Of a DNA stretch of 64,000 bases, positions 24,179-31,460 are shown piece after piece (the stretch's first letter is position 1; each line of letters starts with the position of its first letter). Below the pieces are notes generated by a model. That model was given only the letters and a program-made list of their open reading frames with translations. It ran no database searches and was not told where the DNA came from. The translations under genes were made by a program, and so were the position numbers. This DNA is from Chelatococcus sp. (lineage in GTDB: Bacteria > Pseudomonadota > Alphaproteobacteria > Rhizobiales > Beijerinckiaceae): assembly GCA_003248805.1 (NCBI GenBank), contig QFQY01000002.1, forward strand, positions 1-64,000, written 5' to 3'.

Positions 24179-25897
24179 TCAGTGGCCCATCCCTTTGGCC
24201 TTCTGGCTGCGTTCGATGATCAGGTGCGAGACGAAGGTGCAGAGCGCCACAAGCAGCACGGCGATGACGCCGAGCGCGGCGCCGGGTCCGCGGCCGGCGG
24301 CAGACTGCATGAAGACGTAGAGCCCGAAGGCGAGCGGCGCGTCGGAGTTGGACTGGACCAGCATCAGCGTGGCGGAGAGCTCGACGGCCGCCGTCGAGAA
24401 GCTCGTCACGAATCCGGCGAGGATGCCGCCCGCCATCAGCGGCACGACGACACGCCGAACCGTGCGGGCCTTGGTGGCGCCGAGATTCTCGGCCGCCTCC
24501 TCCAGCGAGACGGAGATCTGCTGGAGTGCGGCGTAGCAGGCCCGCAGCGCGTAGGGCAGCCGGCGGATCGCGAGCGCGAGCACGATGGTGATCCAGAGCG
24601 AGGCCAGCGGCGTGCCGTCCGGCAGGGTCACGCCGTAAAAGGTGCGCAGATAGCCGATGCCCAGCACGACGCCGGGAATGGCCAGCGCGGCGGAGGCGGC
24701 CCAGTCGAGCCACTCGCGGCCGACCAGCTTCGTGCGCAGGACGAGATAGGCGATGGCGACGCCGAGCACGATGTCGATGCCGCCGGCGAGCGTGGCGTAG
24801 AGCAGCGTGTTCTTGATGTAGACCGAGCTCTCGCCGAAGACGCGGGCGTAATGGGCCGTGGTGAACCCGTCAGGCAGCGGCGAGAACGACCAGATCGTCG
24901 CGAAGGAGAGCAGAAGCAGGCCCAGATGCGGCGCCAGCACCAGCGCCAGGATCAGGATGACGACGCCGTAGCCGAGCACCGCCTCCCATGGCGTCATCAC
25001 CCGGCGGGCCAGCCCGCCGCCACCGCGCTGCGTCGTGGCGTAGTCGCGTCCCTTGAGCGTCAGGGCCGAGAGCCACATGGCGGTGACGGAGGCGACGATC
25101 AGGACCACCGAGATGACGTATCCCATCGGATCGGCGATGCCGATCGAGGTGACGCGCAGATAGGCCTGCGGCGCCAGCATGTCCTTGACGTTGAGCAGCA
25201 GCGGTGTGGCGAGATCGTCGAACACCTTGACGAAGACGAGCGAGGCGCCGGCGAGATAGCCCGGCAGGGCGAGCGGGAAGACGATGCGGCGGAACAGGCG
25301 GAAGCCCGATGAACCGAGATTCTGCGCCGCCTCCTCCATGGCGCGGTCGATGTTGCGCAGCGCCGCCGAGAGATTGATCAGGATGAAGGGGAAGTAGTGG
25401 ACGGACTGGACGAAGATGACGCCGTTCAACCCTTCCATGAAGCCGATCTTGAAGCCGAACCAGTCGTCGAGCAGCAGGTTGATCGAGCCGTTCCGGCCGA
25501 AGAAGAGCTGCATCGCCACGGCGCCGACGAAGGGCGGCATGATCAGCGGCAGGAAGCCGAGCGTCTGCACCAGCATCGCCCCGCGAAAGACGAAGCGGGT
25601 GGTCAGATAGGCCAGCGGCAGGGCGAAGACCGAGGCCCAGACCACCGACATCGCCGAGACGTAGAACGAATTCCACAGCGAGCGCATGAACAGCTCGGTG
25701 CGGACGAAGTCGTAGAAATTCACCAGCGTGAAGGTCGAGCTGCCCTTCTCGGTGAAGGCGACATAGAGCACCGTGCCGACCGGCAGCCCCAGGAACAGCA
25801 GCAGAAAGGCGGCGATCGCCAGCGCCAGCGCGATCTGCCCGGGCGTGGCGGAAAGGCGGCGGGCGCGGGGAAGAGGGGCGCTGGGGATGGCGGTCAT
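24179..25897 (-). CDS. ABC transporter permease, two fused membrane domains
   Basis: This 572-residue inner-membrane protein has about twelve hydrophobic segments arranged as two homologous permease halves. Each half has the EAA loop (MEEAAQNLGSSGFRLFRRI in the first; SLEEAAENLGATKARTVRRV in the second). This single-chain arrangement is found in FbpB-type iron and in putative 2-aminoethylphosphonate permeases. The start at 25897 is preferred over an upstream in-frame ATG at 26056 because the longer version would run through a palindromic repeat. It adjoins the ATPase gene directly; a 118-bp palindrome and a hairpin separate it from the binding-protein gene. Confidence 0.9.
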   Translation of the reverse strand: MTAIPSAPLPRARRLSATPGQIALALAIAAFLLLFLGLPVGTVLYVAFTEKGSSTFTLVNFYDFVRTELFMRSLWNSFYVSAMSVVWASVFALPLAYLTTRFVFRGAMLVQTLGFLPLIMPPFVGAVAMQLFFGRNGSINLLLDDWFGFKIGFMEGLNGVIFVQSVHYFPFILINLSAALRNIDRAMEEAAQNLGSSGFRLFRRIVFPLALPGYLAGASLVFVKVFDDLATPLLLNVKDMLAPQAYLRVTSIGIADPMGYVISVVLIVASVTAMWLSALTLKGRDYATTQRGGGGLARRVMTPWEAVLGYGVVILILALVLAPHLGLLLLSFATIWSFSPLPDGFTTAHYARVFGESSVYIKNTLLYATLAGGIDIVLGVAIAYLVLRTKLVGREWLDWAASAALAIPGVVLGIGYLRTFYGVTLPDGTPLASLWITIVLALAIRRLPYALRACYAALQQISVSLEEAAENLGATKARTVRRVVVPLMAGGILAGFVTSFSTAAVELSATLMLVQSNSDAPLAFGLYVFMQSAAGRGPGAALGVIAVLLVALCTFVSHLIIERSQKAKGMGH

Positions 25898-25923
25898 GCG
25901 GCTTCTGGCTGCTCGTCCACTCC

Positions 25924-26041
25924 AGCCCTCATCCTGAGGAGCCGCGGAACGCGGCGTCTCGAAGGATACTCCAGATGTCTCGGGAGCCTCCTGGAGCATC
26001 CTTCGAGACGCGATCTGCGATCGCTCCTCAGGATGAGGGCT
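25924..26041. repeat. 118-bp palindromic intergenic element (REP/BIME-like)
   Basis: Two pairs of perfect inverted arms are nested: 19 bp at 25924-25942 with 26023-26041 (AGCCCTCATCCTGAGGAGC) and 14 bp at 25954-25967 with 25998-26011 (GCGTCTCGAAGGAT). The CTCATCCTGAGG core and CTCGAAGGAT motif are typical of palindromic repeats dispersed in Hyphomicrobiales genomes. It sits between the binding-protein and permease genes of one transporter, where it could trim mRNA from the 3' side. Confidence 0.85.
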
Positions 26042-26071
26042 GAGGGTGGGTTCCACTCCGAATTCTAGGTT

Positions 26072-26099
26072 CTCGGGTCGACGGAAGCGCCGACCCGAG
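26072..26099. terminator. hairpin downstream of binding-protein gene
   Basis: CTCGGGTCG at 26072-26080 pairs with CGACCCGAG at 26091-26099 around a 10-base loop, 16 bp beyond the minus-strand stop at 26115. There is no T-run, so it is more likely an mRNA-stabilising or attenuating stem that raises binding protein over permease than a strong terminator. Confidence 0.5.
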
Positions 26100-26114
26100 G
26101 ATGACAGGGCGGCC

Positions 26115-27431
26115 CTATTTCGCCGCCTTGAGCGCCTCTTCGGCCTTGGCCTTGGCCCTGGCGTAGTTGTCGCGGGCGAAGCTCGCCCACTGCGCCTCGA
26201 CCTCGGCCTGGCGCGCGCCCTTCTCCTTGCCGCCGGTGAAGGCCGCGCGCAGCTCGGGGCTCGACGCCTGGGCCTCGGTCACCGGCATGGCGGCGATGAG
26301 CGCGCGCGCCTCGTCGGCGAGGGCCTTCGCCTGCGGGTTCGGCTTCTTCGCGAGCGCGGCATCGACCTCGTGCAGCGTCTTGGTGGCACCCTTGAGCGCG
26401 TCGAGCTGGAACGAGATCAACTGGTCGAACAGCGTGTCGACCACCGCCGTGCGCGCTTCCGACTTGTCGACGTCGAACCCGATCATCTTCTGGAAACGCG
26501 GATCGGTGAAGGGGTTGGGATAGTCGGCGCCGGCCTTGGCGTAGACGGCGGGGTTGACCGGCAGGCGGCGGATGCCGGGTTCGAGCAGCACCTCCTGCCC
26601 CGCGGGCGAGAGCAGGAACTCGACGAAGGCCTCCGCCGCCGCCTTGTTGGGCGCGTTGGCGACGATGCCGACATTCGCGGGCACGACCGTGGTGACGCTC
26701 GGATAGACGAACTTGACCGGGAAGCCCGAGGCCTGCGCCGAGAAGGCGAAGAAGTCGATGACGATGCCCACCCCGACCTGGCCGGAATTGACCTGCTCCG
26801 GCACGCCGAAGGAGCGCTCGTTGATCGCCCGGAAATTCCCGGCCATCTCCTTGATGGTGCGCCAGCCCTTGTCCCAGCCCTCGCCCTGCAGAATCGTCTC
26901 GATCGTCAGATGCGTCGTTCCGGAGCGCGAGGGGGCGGCGATCGCGACATGGTCGAAGAAGGCCGGCTTCGCGAGATCCTGCCAATCCTTGGGCTCGGGC
27001 AGCTTGTTCGCGCGCGCATAGCGGTCGTTCCACATGATGCCGTAGCCGGAGGCGGCGAAGCCGGCATAGAAGCCGGCGGGATCGTTGATCGGGTAGGACC
27101 CGATCTTTTCGGGAATGCCGGCGGCCTTCGGCTTGTAGGCGGCGAGGAGGTTCTTGCCCTTCAGCACCTCGAAGGCGTCCGGGGCCGAGGCCCAGAACAG
27201 GTCGACCTGGTTGTTCGCCTTCGTCTCCTCGATGTATTTCACGCCCGCATTGGTATTGCGGTTCTGGACCTCGAGCGTCACGCCCGGCGAGGCCTTCTCG
27301 AACGCCTTCTTGATCGGGTCGGTGACATCCTTCGAAAAGGACGTCACCACGGTGACCTTCCCGCCCGGAGCCTGGGCATAGGCGGTCGAGCACGTCAGTG
27401 CGAAAGCCAGCGCCAGAACCAGTTTCTTCAT
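26115..27431 (-). CDS. periplasmic substrate-binding protein, Fbp/2-aminoethylphosphonate type
   Basis: This 438-residue protein starts with a clear signal peptide (MKKLVLALAFALTCSTAYA). The mature part is a type-2 extracellular solute-binding protein: VTSFSKDVTDPIKKAFE, QVDLFWASAPDAFEVLKG, FAASGYGIMWNDR. Start 27431 has a GGGAGG ribosome site; the longer in-frame start at 27521 does not fit a signal peptide. Its C-terminal ~90 residues form an extra Ala/Lys-rich helical tail not usual in FbpA. It heads the three-gene importer. Phrases near the N-terminus resemble putative 2-aminoethylphosphonate receptors, but iron(III) cannot be excluded. Confidence 0.88.
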   Translation of the reverse strand: MKKLVLALAFALTCSTAYAQAPGGKVTVVTSFSKDVTDPIKKAFEKASPGVTLEVQNRNTNAGVKYIEETKANNQVDLFWASAPDAFEVLKGKNLLAAYKPKAAGIPEKIGSYPINDPAGFYAGFAASGYGIMWNDRYARANKLPEPKDWQDLAKPAFFDHVAIAAPSRSGTTHLTIETILQGEGWDKGWRTIKEMAGNFRAINERSFGVPEQVNSGQVGVGIVIDFFAFSAQASGFPVKFVYPSVTTVVPANVGIVANAPNKAAAEAFVEFLLSPAGQEVLLEPGIRRLPVNPAVYAKAGADYPNPFTDPRFQKMIGFDVDKSEARTAVVDTLFDQLISFQLDALKGATKTLHEVDAALAKKPNPQAKALADEARALIAAMPVTEAQASSPELRAAFTGGKEKGARQAEVEAQWASFARDNYARAKAKAEEALKAAK

Positions 27432-27514
27432 CGCCACGGCAACCTCCCGAGATTCATTGACCGCGTCTGGCATCGAGACCAGACATGCGGGGCAGGACGG
27501 ATGGCCGCCGCTGC

Positions 27515-27532
27515 TCGTCACGAAACTGTCAT
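27515..27532 (+). promoter_or_regulatory. candidate PHO box
   Basis: TCGTCAC-GAAA-CTGTCAT is a pair of 7-mers in 11-bp phase with an A-rich spacer, as in PhoB sites (CTGTCAT-AWAW-CTGTCAC). The right half is exact, the left half keeps GTCA. It lies between two divergent transporter operons, 84 bp from the binding-protein start at 27431 and 191 bp from phnD. A further TTGTCAC is at 27546. Confidence 0.4.
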
Positions 27533-27722
27533 ATCCGACCGCGCGTTGTCACCCCGCACGGCGCGGCATCGGCGCTCCCGCCCGATCCGAACCGACGCTC
27601 CCCTGTCAGCCGCCGCGCCGCCCCCTCTGTCGTCGGGACGGCCGGCCGGGTTGAATATGACGGTTTTGTGTCACATAGGTGAAGCAAGCCGGGACGAACC
27701 GGCAGCGCGGGAGAGACGTTCG

Positions 27723-28772
27723 ATGAGCCTGAAACTGACCCATTTCGCGGCGACGGCATCGCTGCTGATCGCGAACTTCGGCGGCTGGATGGGCCCGGCG
27801 GCCGCGCAGGACGCCTGCCCGAACCGGGGCCAGCTCGACACGATGTATTGCGACGCCGACAAGGACCTCGTCGCCGACGCCCCGACCGATCCGAAGAAGT
27901 GGAAGGATCCCTCGGCGCTGGTCTGGGCCTACACGCCGGTCGAGGACCCCGCCGTCTACGCCAACATCTTCAAGCCCTTCACCGACCATCTCGCGGCCTG
28001 CACGGGCAAGCGCATCGTCTACTACCCGGTGCAGTCCAACTCCGCCGAGATCGAGGCCATGCGGTCGGGCCGGCTGCACTTCGCCGGCTTCTCGACCGGG
28101 CCGACCGGCTTCGCCGTCAATCTCGCCGGCGCCGTCCCCTTCGCCGCCAAGGGTGTCGGCAGCGAGGTGCGCGGCTACAACCTCGTCGCGGTGGTCAAGG
28201 CGTCCAGCCCCTATCAGAAGCTGTCCGACCTCAAGGGCAAGAAGGTCGCCCACACCTCGCCCTCCTCCAATTCCGGCAATCTCGCGCCGCGCGTGCTCTT
28301 CCCGGAGCATGGCCTGACGGCCGACGTCGACTACAAGCCCCTGATGTCGGGCGGGCACGACAAGTCGATCCTCGGAGTCGTCTCGGGCGACTACGACATG
28401 GGCGCGGTCGCCGGCGACGTCTACGAGCGCATGATCGTGCGCGGAACGATCAAGAAGGAGGACGTGCGCGAGATCTACCGCAGCGCGATCTTCCCGACCT
28501 CGTCCTTCGCGCATGCCCACGACCTCAAGCCGGAGCTCGCCAAGAAGCTGACGGACTGCTTCTTCTCCTTCCGGTTCACGCCGGAGATGACCAAGGAGTT
28601 CAACGGCGACGACCGCTTCCTGCCGATCACCTACCAGAAGGACTGGGCGGTGGTGCGGGACGTCGCGGAGAAGTCCGGCACGCCCTACAACAAATCGGCC
28701 TACGACGCCGAGTCCAAGCGTGAAGCCGAAGCGCTGGCCAAGAAGAACGCGGCGCCGGCCAAGGCGCCCTGA
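27723..28772 (+). CDS. phnD: phosphonate/phosphite ABC transporter binding protein
   Basis: This 349-residue protein starts with a signal peptide (to about AAAQDA, residue 30) and is a PhnD/PtxB-type periplasmic receptor. Typical stretches are YPVQSNSAEIEAMRSGRLHF, LKGKKVAHTSPSSNSGN and GGHDKSILGVVSGDYDMGAV. A GGGAGAG ribosome site precedes ATG 27723. An Ala/Lys-rich C-terminal tail follows the domain. It begins a phnD-phnC-phnE operon. No phnF-P lyase genes or phosphite dehydrogenase are in the window, so the ligand (phosphonate, phosphite or hypophosphite) is open. Confidence 0.93.
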   Translation: MSLKLTHFAATASLLIANFGGWMGPAAAQDACPNRGQLDTMYCDADKDLVADAPTDPKKWKDPSALVWAYTPVEDPAVYANIFKPFTDHLAACTGKRIVYYPVQSNSAEIEAMRSGRLHFAGFSTGPTGFAVNLAGAVPFAAKGVGSEVRGYNLVAVVKASSPYQKLSDLKGKKVAHTSPSSNSGNLAPRVLFPEHGLTADVDYKPLMSGGHDKSILGVVSGDYDMGAVAGDVYERMIVRGTIKKEDVREIYRSAIFPTSSFAHAHDLKPELAKKLTDCFFSFRFTPEMTKEFNGDDRFLPITYQKDWAVVRDVAEKSGTPYNKSAYDAESKREAEALAKKNAAPAKAP

Positions 28773-28806
28773 TCACACGACAGTCTCCAGACGAGGTTTC
28801 CCGAAC

Positions 28807-29592
28807 ATGAGCGCCCTGCCCGTGGCGTCCGGCCAAGGCCGGGCGCTCGTCATCCGCAATCTCGTCAAGGAATACAGGCAGGGTCAGCCGGTCCTGCGCG
28901 ACATCTCCCTGACCGTCTCCGAGCCGGGCATCGTGGCCATCATCGGCCCGTCCGGCACGGGAAAGTCGACCCTGATCCGCTGCATCAACCGGCTCGTCGA
29001 CCCGACGTCGGGGTCCATCCTCCTCGGCGGCACGGACCTGGCGACCCTCCAGGGCGAGGCCCTGCGCCGGGCCCGCCGCCGGCTCGGCATGGTCTTCCAG
29101 GAGTACAACCTGGTCGAGCGCCTGACCGTGATCGAAAACGTGCTCTGCGGCCGGCTCGGCTACGTTCCGGTCTGGCGCGCCTGGACGCGCCGCTTTCCGG
29201 AGGCGGACATCGCGCGCGCCTTCTCGCTGCTCGACTCGGTCGGCCTGGGCGATCTCGCCACACGCCGCGCCGACCAGCTTTCCGGCGGACAGCGCCAGCG
29301 CGTCGGCATCGCGCGGGCCGTGATGCAGGATCCCGATCTCGTGCTCGCCGACGAGCCGACCTCCTCGCTCGACCCCAAGACCTCCGTCGAGATCATGGAA
29401 CTGCTCGCCGAGGTCGGGCGCGAGCGCGACATTCCGGTGCTGGTCAACATCCACAACGTCGCTCTGGCGAAGCGCTATGCCCTGCGCATCATCGGCATGT
29501 CCAAGGGCCTCGTGGTCTATGACGGGCCGCCCGGCGGCCTGCAGGACAGCCATCTGGCCGAGATTTACGGCGGCGAAGGCTGGATGGAATGA
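28807..29592 (+). CDS. phnC: phosphonate ABC transporter ATPase
   Basis: This 261-residue ATPase has Walker A GPSGTGKST, VFQEYNLVERLTVIENVLCGRLG (a PhnC hallmark), signature LSGGQRQRVGIARA, Walker B LVLADEPTSSLDP and NIHNVALAKRY. It is cytoplasmic and works with PhnD and PhnE. The ATG at 28807 is 34 bp after phnD, and the stop overlaps the phnE start (ATGA at 29589-29592). Confidence 0.96.
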   Translation: MSALPVASGQGRALVIRNLVKEYRQGQPVLRDISLTVSEPGIVAIIGPSGTGKSTLIRCINRLVDPTSGSILLGGTDLATLQGEALRRARRRLGMVFQEYNLVERLTVIENVLCGRLGYVPVWRAWTRRFPEADIARAFSLLDSVGLGDLATRRADQLSGGQRQRVGIARAVMQDPDLVLADEPTSSLDPKTSVEIMELLAEVGRERDIPVLVNIHNVALAKRYALRIIGMSKGLVVYDGPPGGLQDSHLAEIYGGEGWME

Positions 29593-31217
29593 GCGCGTCC
29601 CCGCTCCCGGCCGGCAGCCTGCGCGCCCGCGCCTTTCCGCCGAACTGGCCGCTGCGCATCGCGACGGCTCTGTTCCTGATCTATGTCGCCTACGCCGCCC
29701 GGATTCTCGACATCCGCTGGGAGCGTTTCGTTCAGGGGCTGGACAACGGCGCCAAGTTCCTGGGCCGCATGATCCCGCCCAACATGGCCGCCGACAAGAT
29801 GCAGCTGCTGCTGTCGGGCATGCTGGAATCGCTGCAGATCGCCATTATCGCGACGGCGGCGGGCGTGTTGCTGGCGCTGCCGCTCGGCCTGTTTGCGGCG
29901 CGCAACCTGATGCCGCTCCCGGTCACGGTCGCCGCCCGCGGGGTGATCGCCCTGTGCCGCACCTTCCATCCCGTCATCGTCGCGATCCTGTTCGTGAAGG
30001 CGGTGGGTTTCGGCGCTCTCGCCGGCGTCATGGCCCTGGTGGTCGCGACGCTGGGTTTCATCGCCAAGCTGATCGCCGAGGCGATCGAGGAAATGTCGAT
30101 GAAGCCGATCGAGGCGCTGCGCGCCGCCGGCGCGCCTTTCCTCTCGGTGGTGACGATGGGCGTGGTGCCGCAGGTGCTGCCGCGCTTCATCGGCTTCGCC
30201 GCCTACCAGCTCGATTCCAACCTCAGGAACTCGGCCCTGGTCGGGCTGGTCGGCGGTGGCGGGATCGGGGCGACGCTGTTCACCGCCTTCCAGCGCTTCG
30301 ACTACGATTTCGTCCTGACGATCATCATCGCGATCATCGTGACCGTGATGGCCGGCGAGGTGCTGTCGGCCTTCATGCGGCGGATCTACCAGGACGAGGC
30401 GCCGTCGGGCCTCGTCGTCGAGAGCCCGGCCGGCCGCCTCTGGCGCCGGTTCACGCCGCTCGAGCGCGGCCTGAGGCTGGCCTTCTGGGGGCTGGCCGCG
30501 CTGGCGCTCGGCTGGTCGGTCCAGACCATCGAGGTCATCCCGGAATTCCTGTACGACGCGCCGCAGCAGACCGCGGACCTGTTCGGGCGGATGTGGCCGG
30601 TCGACTGGAGCTATTTCGGCACGACGGTCGGCACGGCCCTCGTCGAAACGCTCCATACCGCGACGCTGGGGACGATCCTCGCCATCCTGCTGGCCACGCC
30701 GGTCGCGCTGATGTGCGCCCGCAACGTCGCGCACTCGCCCGCCGTCAACGCGCTCGGCCGTTTCATCCTGGTCGCGACCCGGTCGGTCCATACGCTGGTC
30801 TGGGCCCTGCTCTTCGTCGCCGTCTTCGGGCCGGGTGCGCTGGCGGGCGTGCTGGCCGTCGCGGTGCACTCGATCGGCTTCACCGGCAAGTTCCTGTCCG
30901 AAGCGATCGAGGAAGCGAAGGCCGGGCCGATCGAGGCGCTCCGGGCCGCCGGCGCCACGCGCCGCGCCATCCTGCTGAAGGGATTCTGGCCGCAGGTGAA
31001 GCCGGCCTTCCTCGCCGTCAGCCTCTTCCGCTGGGACATCAATGTCCGCGAGAGCGCGGTGCTGGGGCTCGTCGGCGCGGGCGGGCTCGGCGTGGCGCTG
31101 CAGGCCGCCATGGACAATCTCTACTGGGACCAGGTCGGACTGGTGCTGCTCGTCATCTTCGCAGTGGTGGTCGCGACGGAGATCGTCACCGCGACGATCC
31201 GCTCGCGCGTGATCTGA
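29589..31217 (+). CDS. phnE: phosphonate ABC permease, two PhnE domains fused
   Basis: This 542-residue inner-membrane protein contains two PhnE units in tandem, each with a binding-protein-dependent transport EAA loop (EAIEEMSMKPIEALRAAGAP near residue 170; EAIEEAKAGPIEALRAAGAT near residue 440) and a following SALVGLVGGGGIG / SAVLGLVGAGGLG stretch. Standard PhnE is about 260-290 residues, so this is a duplicated single-chain version that replaces a homodimer or PhnE1/PhnE2 pair. The start overlaps phnC. The next 240 bp hold only a gene remnant. Confidence 0.95.
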   Translation: MSASPLPAGSLRARAFPPNWPLRIATALFLIYVAYAARILDIRWERFVQGLDNGAKFLGRMIPPNMAADKMQLLLSGMLESLQIAIIATAAGVLLALPLGLFAARNLMPLPVTVAARGVIALCRTFHPVIVAILFVKAVGFGALAGVMALVVATLGFIAKLIAEAIEEMSMKPIEALRAAGAPFLSVVTMGVVPQVLPRFIGFAAYQLDSNLRNSALVGLVGGGGIGATLFTAFQRFDYDFVLTIIIAIIVTVMAGEVLSAFMRRIYQDEAPSGLVVESPAGRLWRRFTPLERGLRLAFWGLAALALGWSVQTIEVIPEFLYDAPQQTADLFGRMWPVDWSYFGTTVGTALVETLHTATLGTILAILLATPVALMCARNVAHSPAVNALGRFILVATRSVHTLVWALLFVAVFGPGALAGVLAVAVHSIGFTGKFLSEAIEEAKAGPIEALRAAGATRRAILLKGFWPQVKPAFLAVSLFRWDINVRESAVLGLVGAGGLGVALQAAMDNLYWDQVGLVLLVIFAVVVATEIVTATIRSRVI

Positions 31218-31316
31218 CGAGCGACGGGGCGCGCCGAGAGAAGGCGAGCCGGGCGGTGGGGCCATCCCGCCGTCTCCGGAAGGCCGGACCAGGCCGGCAC
31301 GCCGACAGCCGGGTCG

Positions 31317-31460
31317 GTCGTCGCAAGTCGTTTCGTCGCGAAGGTCGCCAGGCTGACGGTCGATGCGCCTCTCGAAATCTGCGAGCGTCGCGATCCGAAG
31401 GGGCCGTATGCGAAGGCCCGCCGCGGCGAGATTCGCAACGTCACGGGCATCGCCACCTAA
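31317..31460 (+). pseudogene. adenylylsulfate kinase (CysC) C-terminal remnant
   Basis: In the frame ending with TAA at 31458 the reading VDAPLEICERRDPKGPYAKA followed by RRGEIRNVTGIAT matches the C-terminal APS-kinase pattern (PLEVCExRDPKGLYKKARAGEIKNFTGI). No P-loop part remains upstream. The remnant overlaps the last codon of the convergent molybdenum-hydroxylase gene. It is a scar of a sulfate-activation gene or of a related kinase. Confidence 0.65.
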
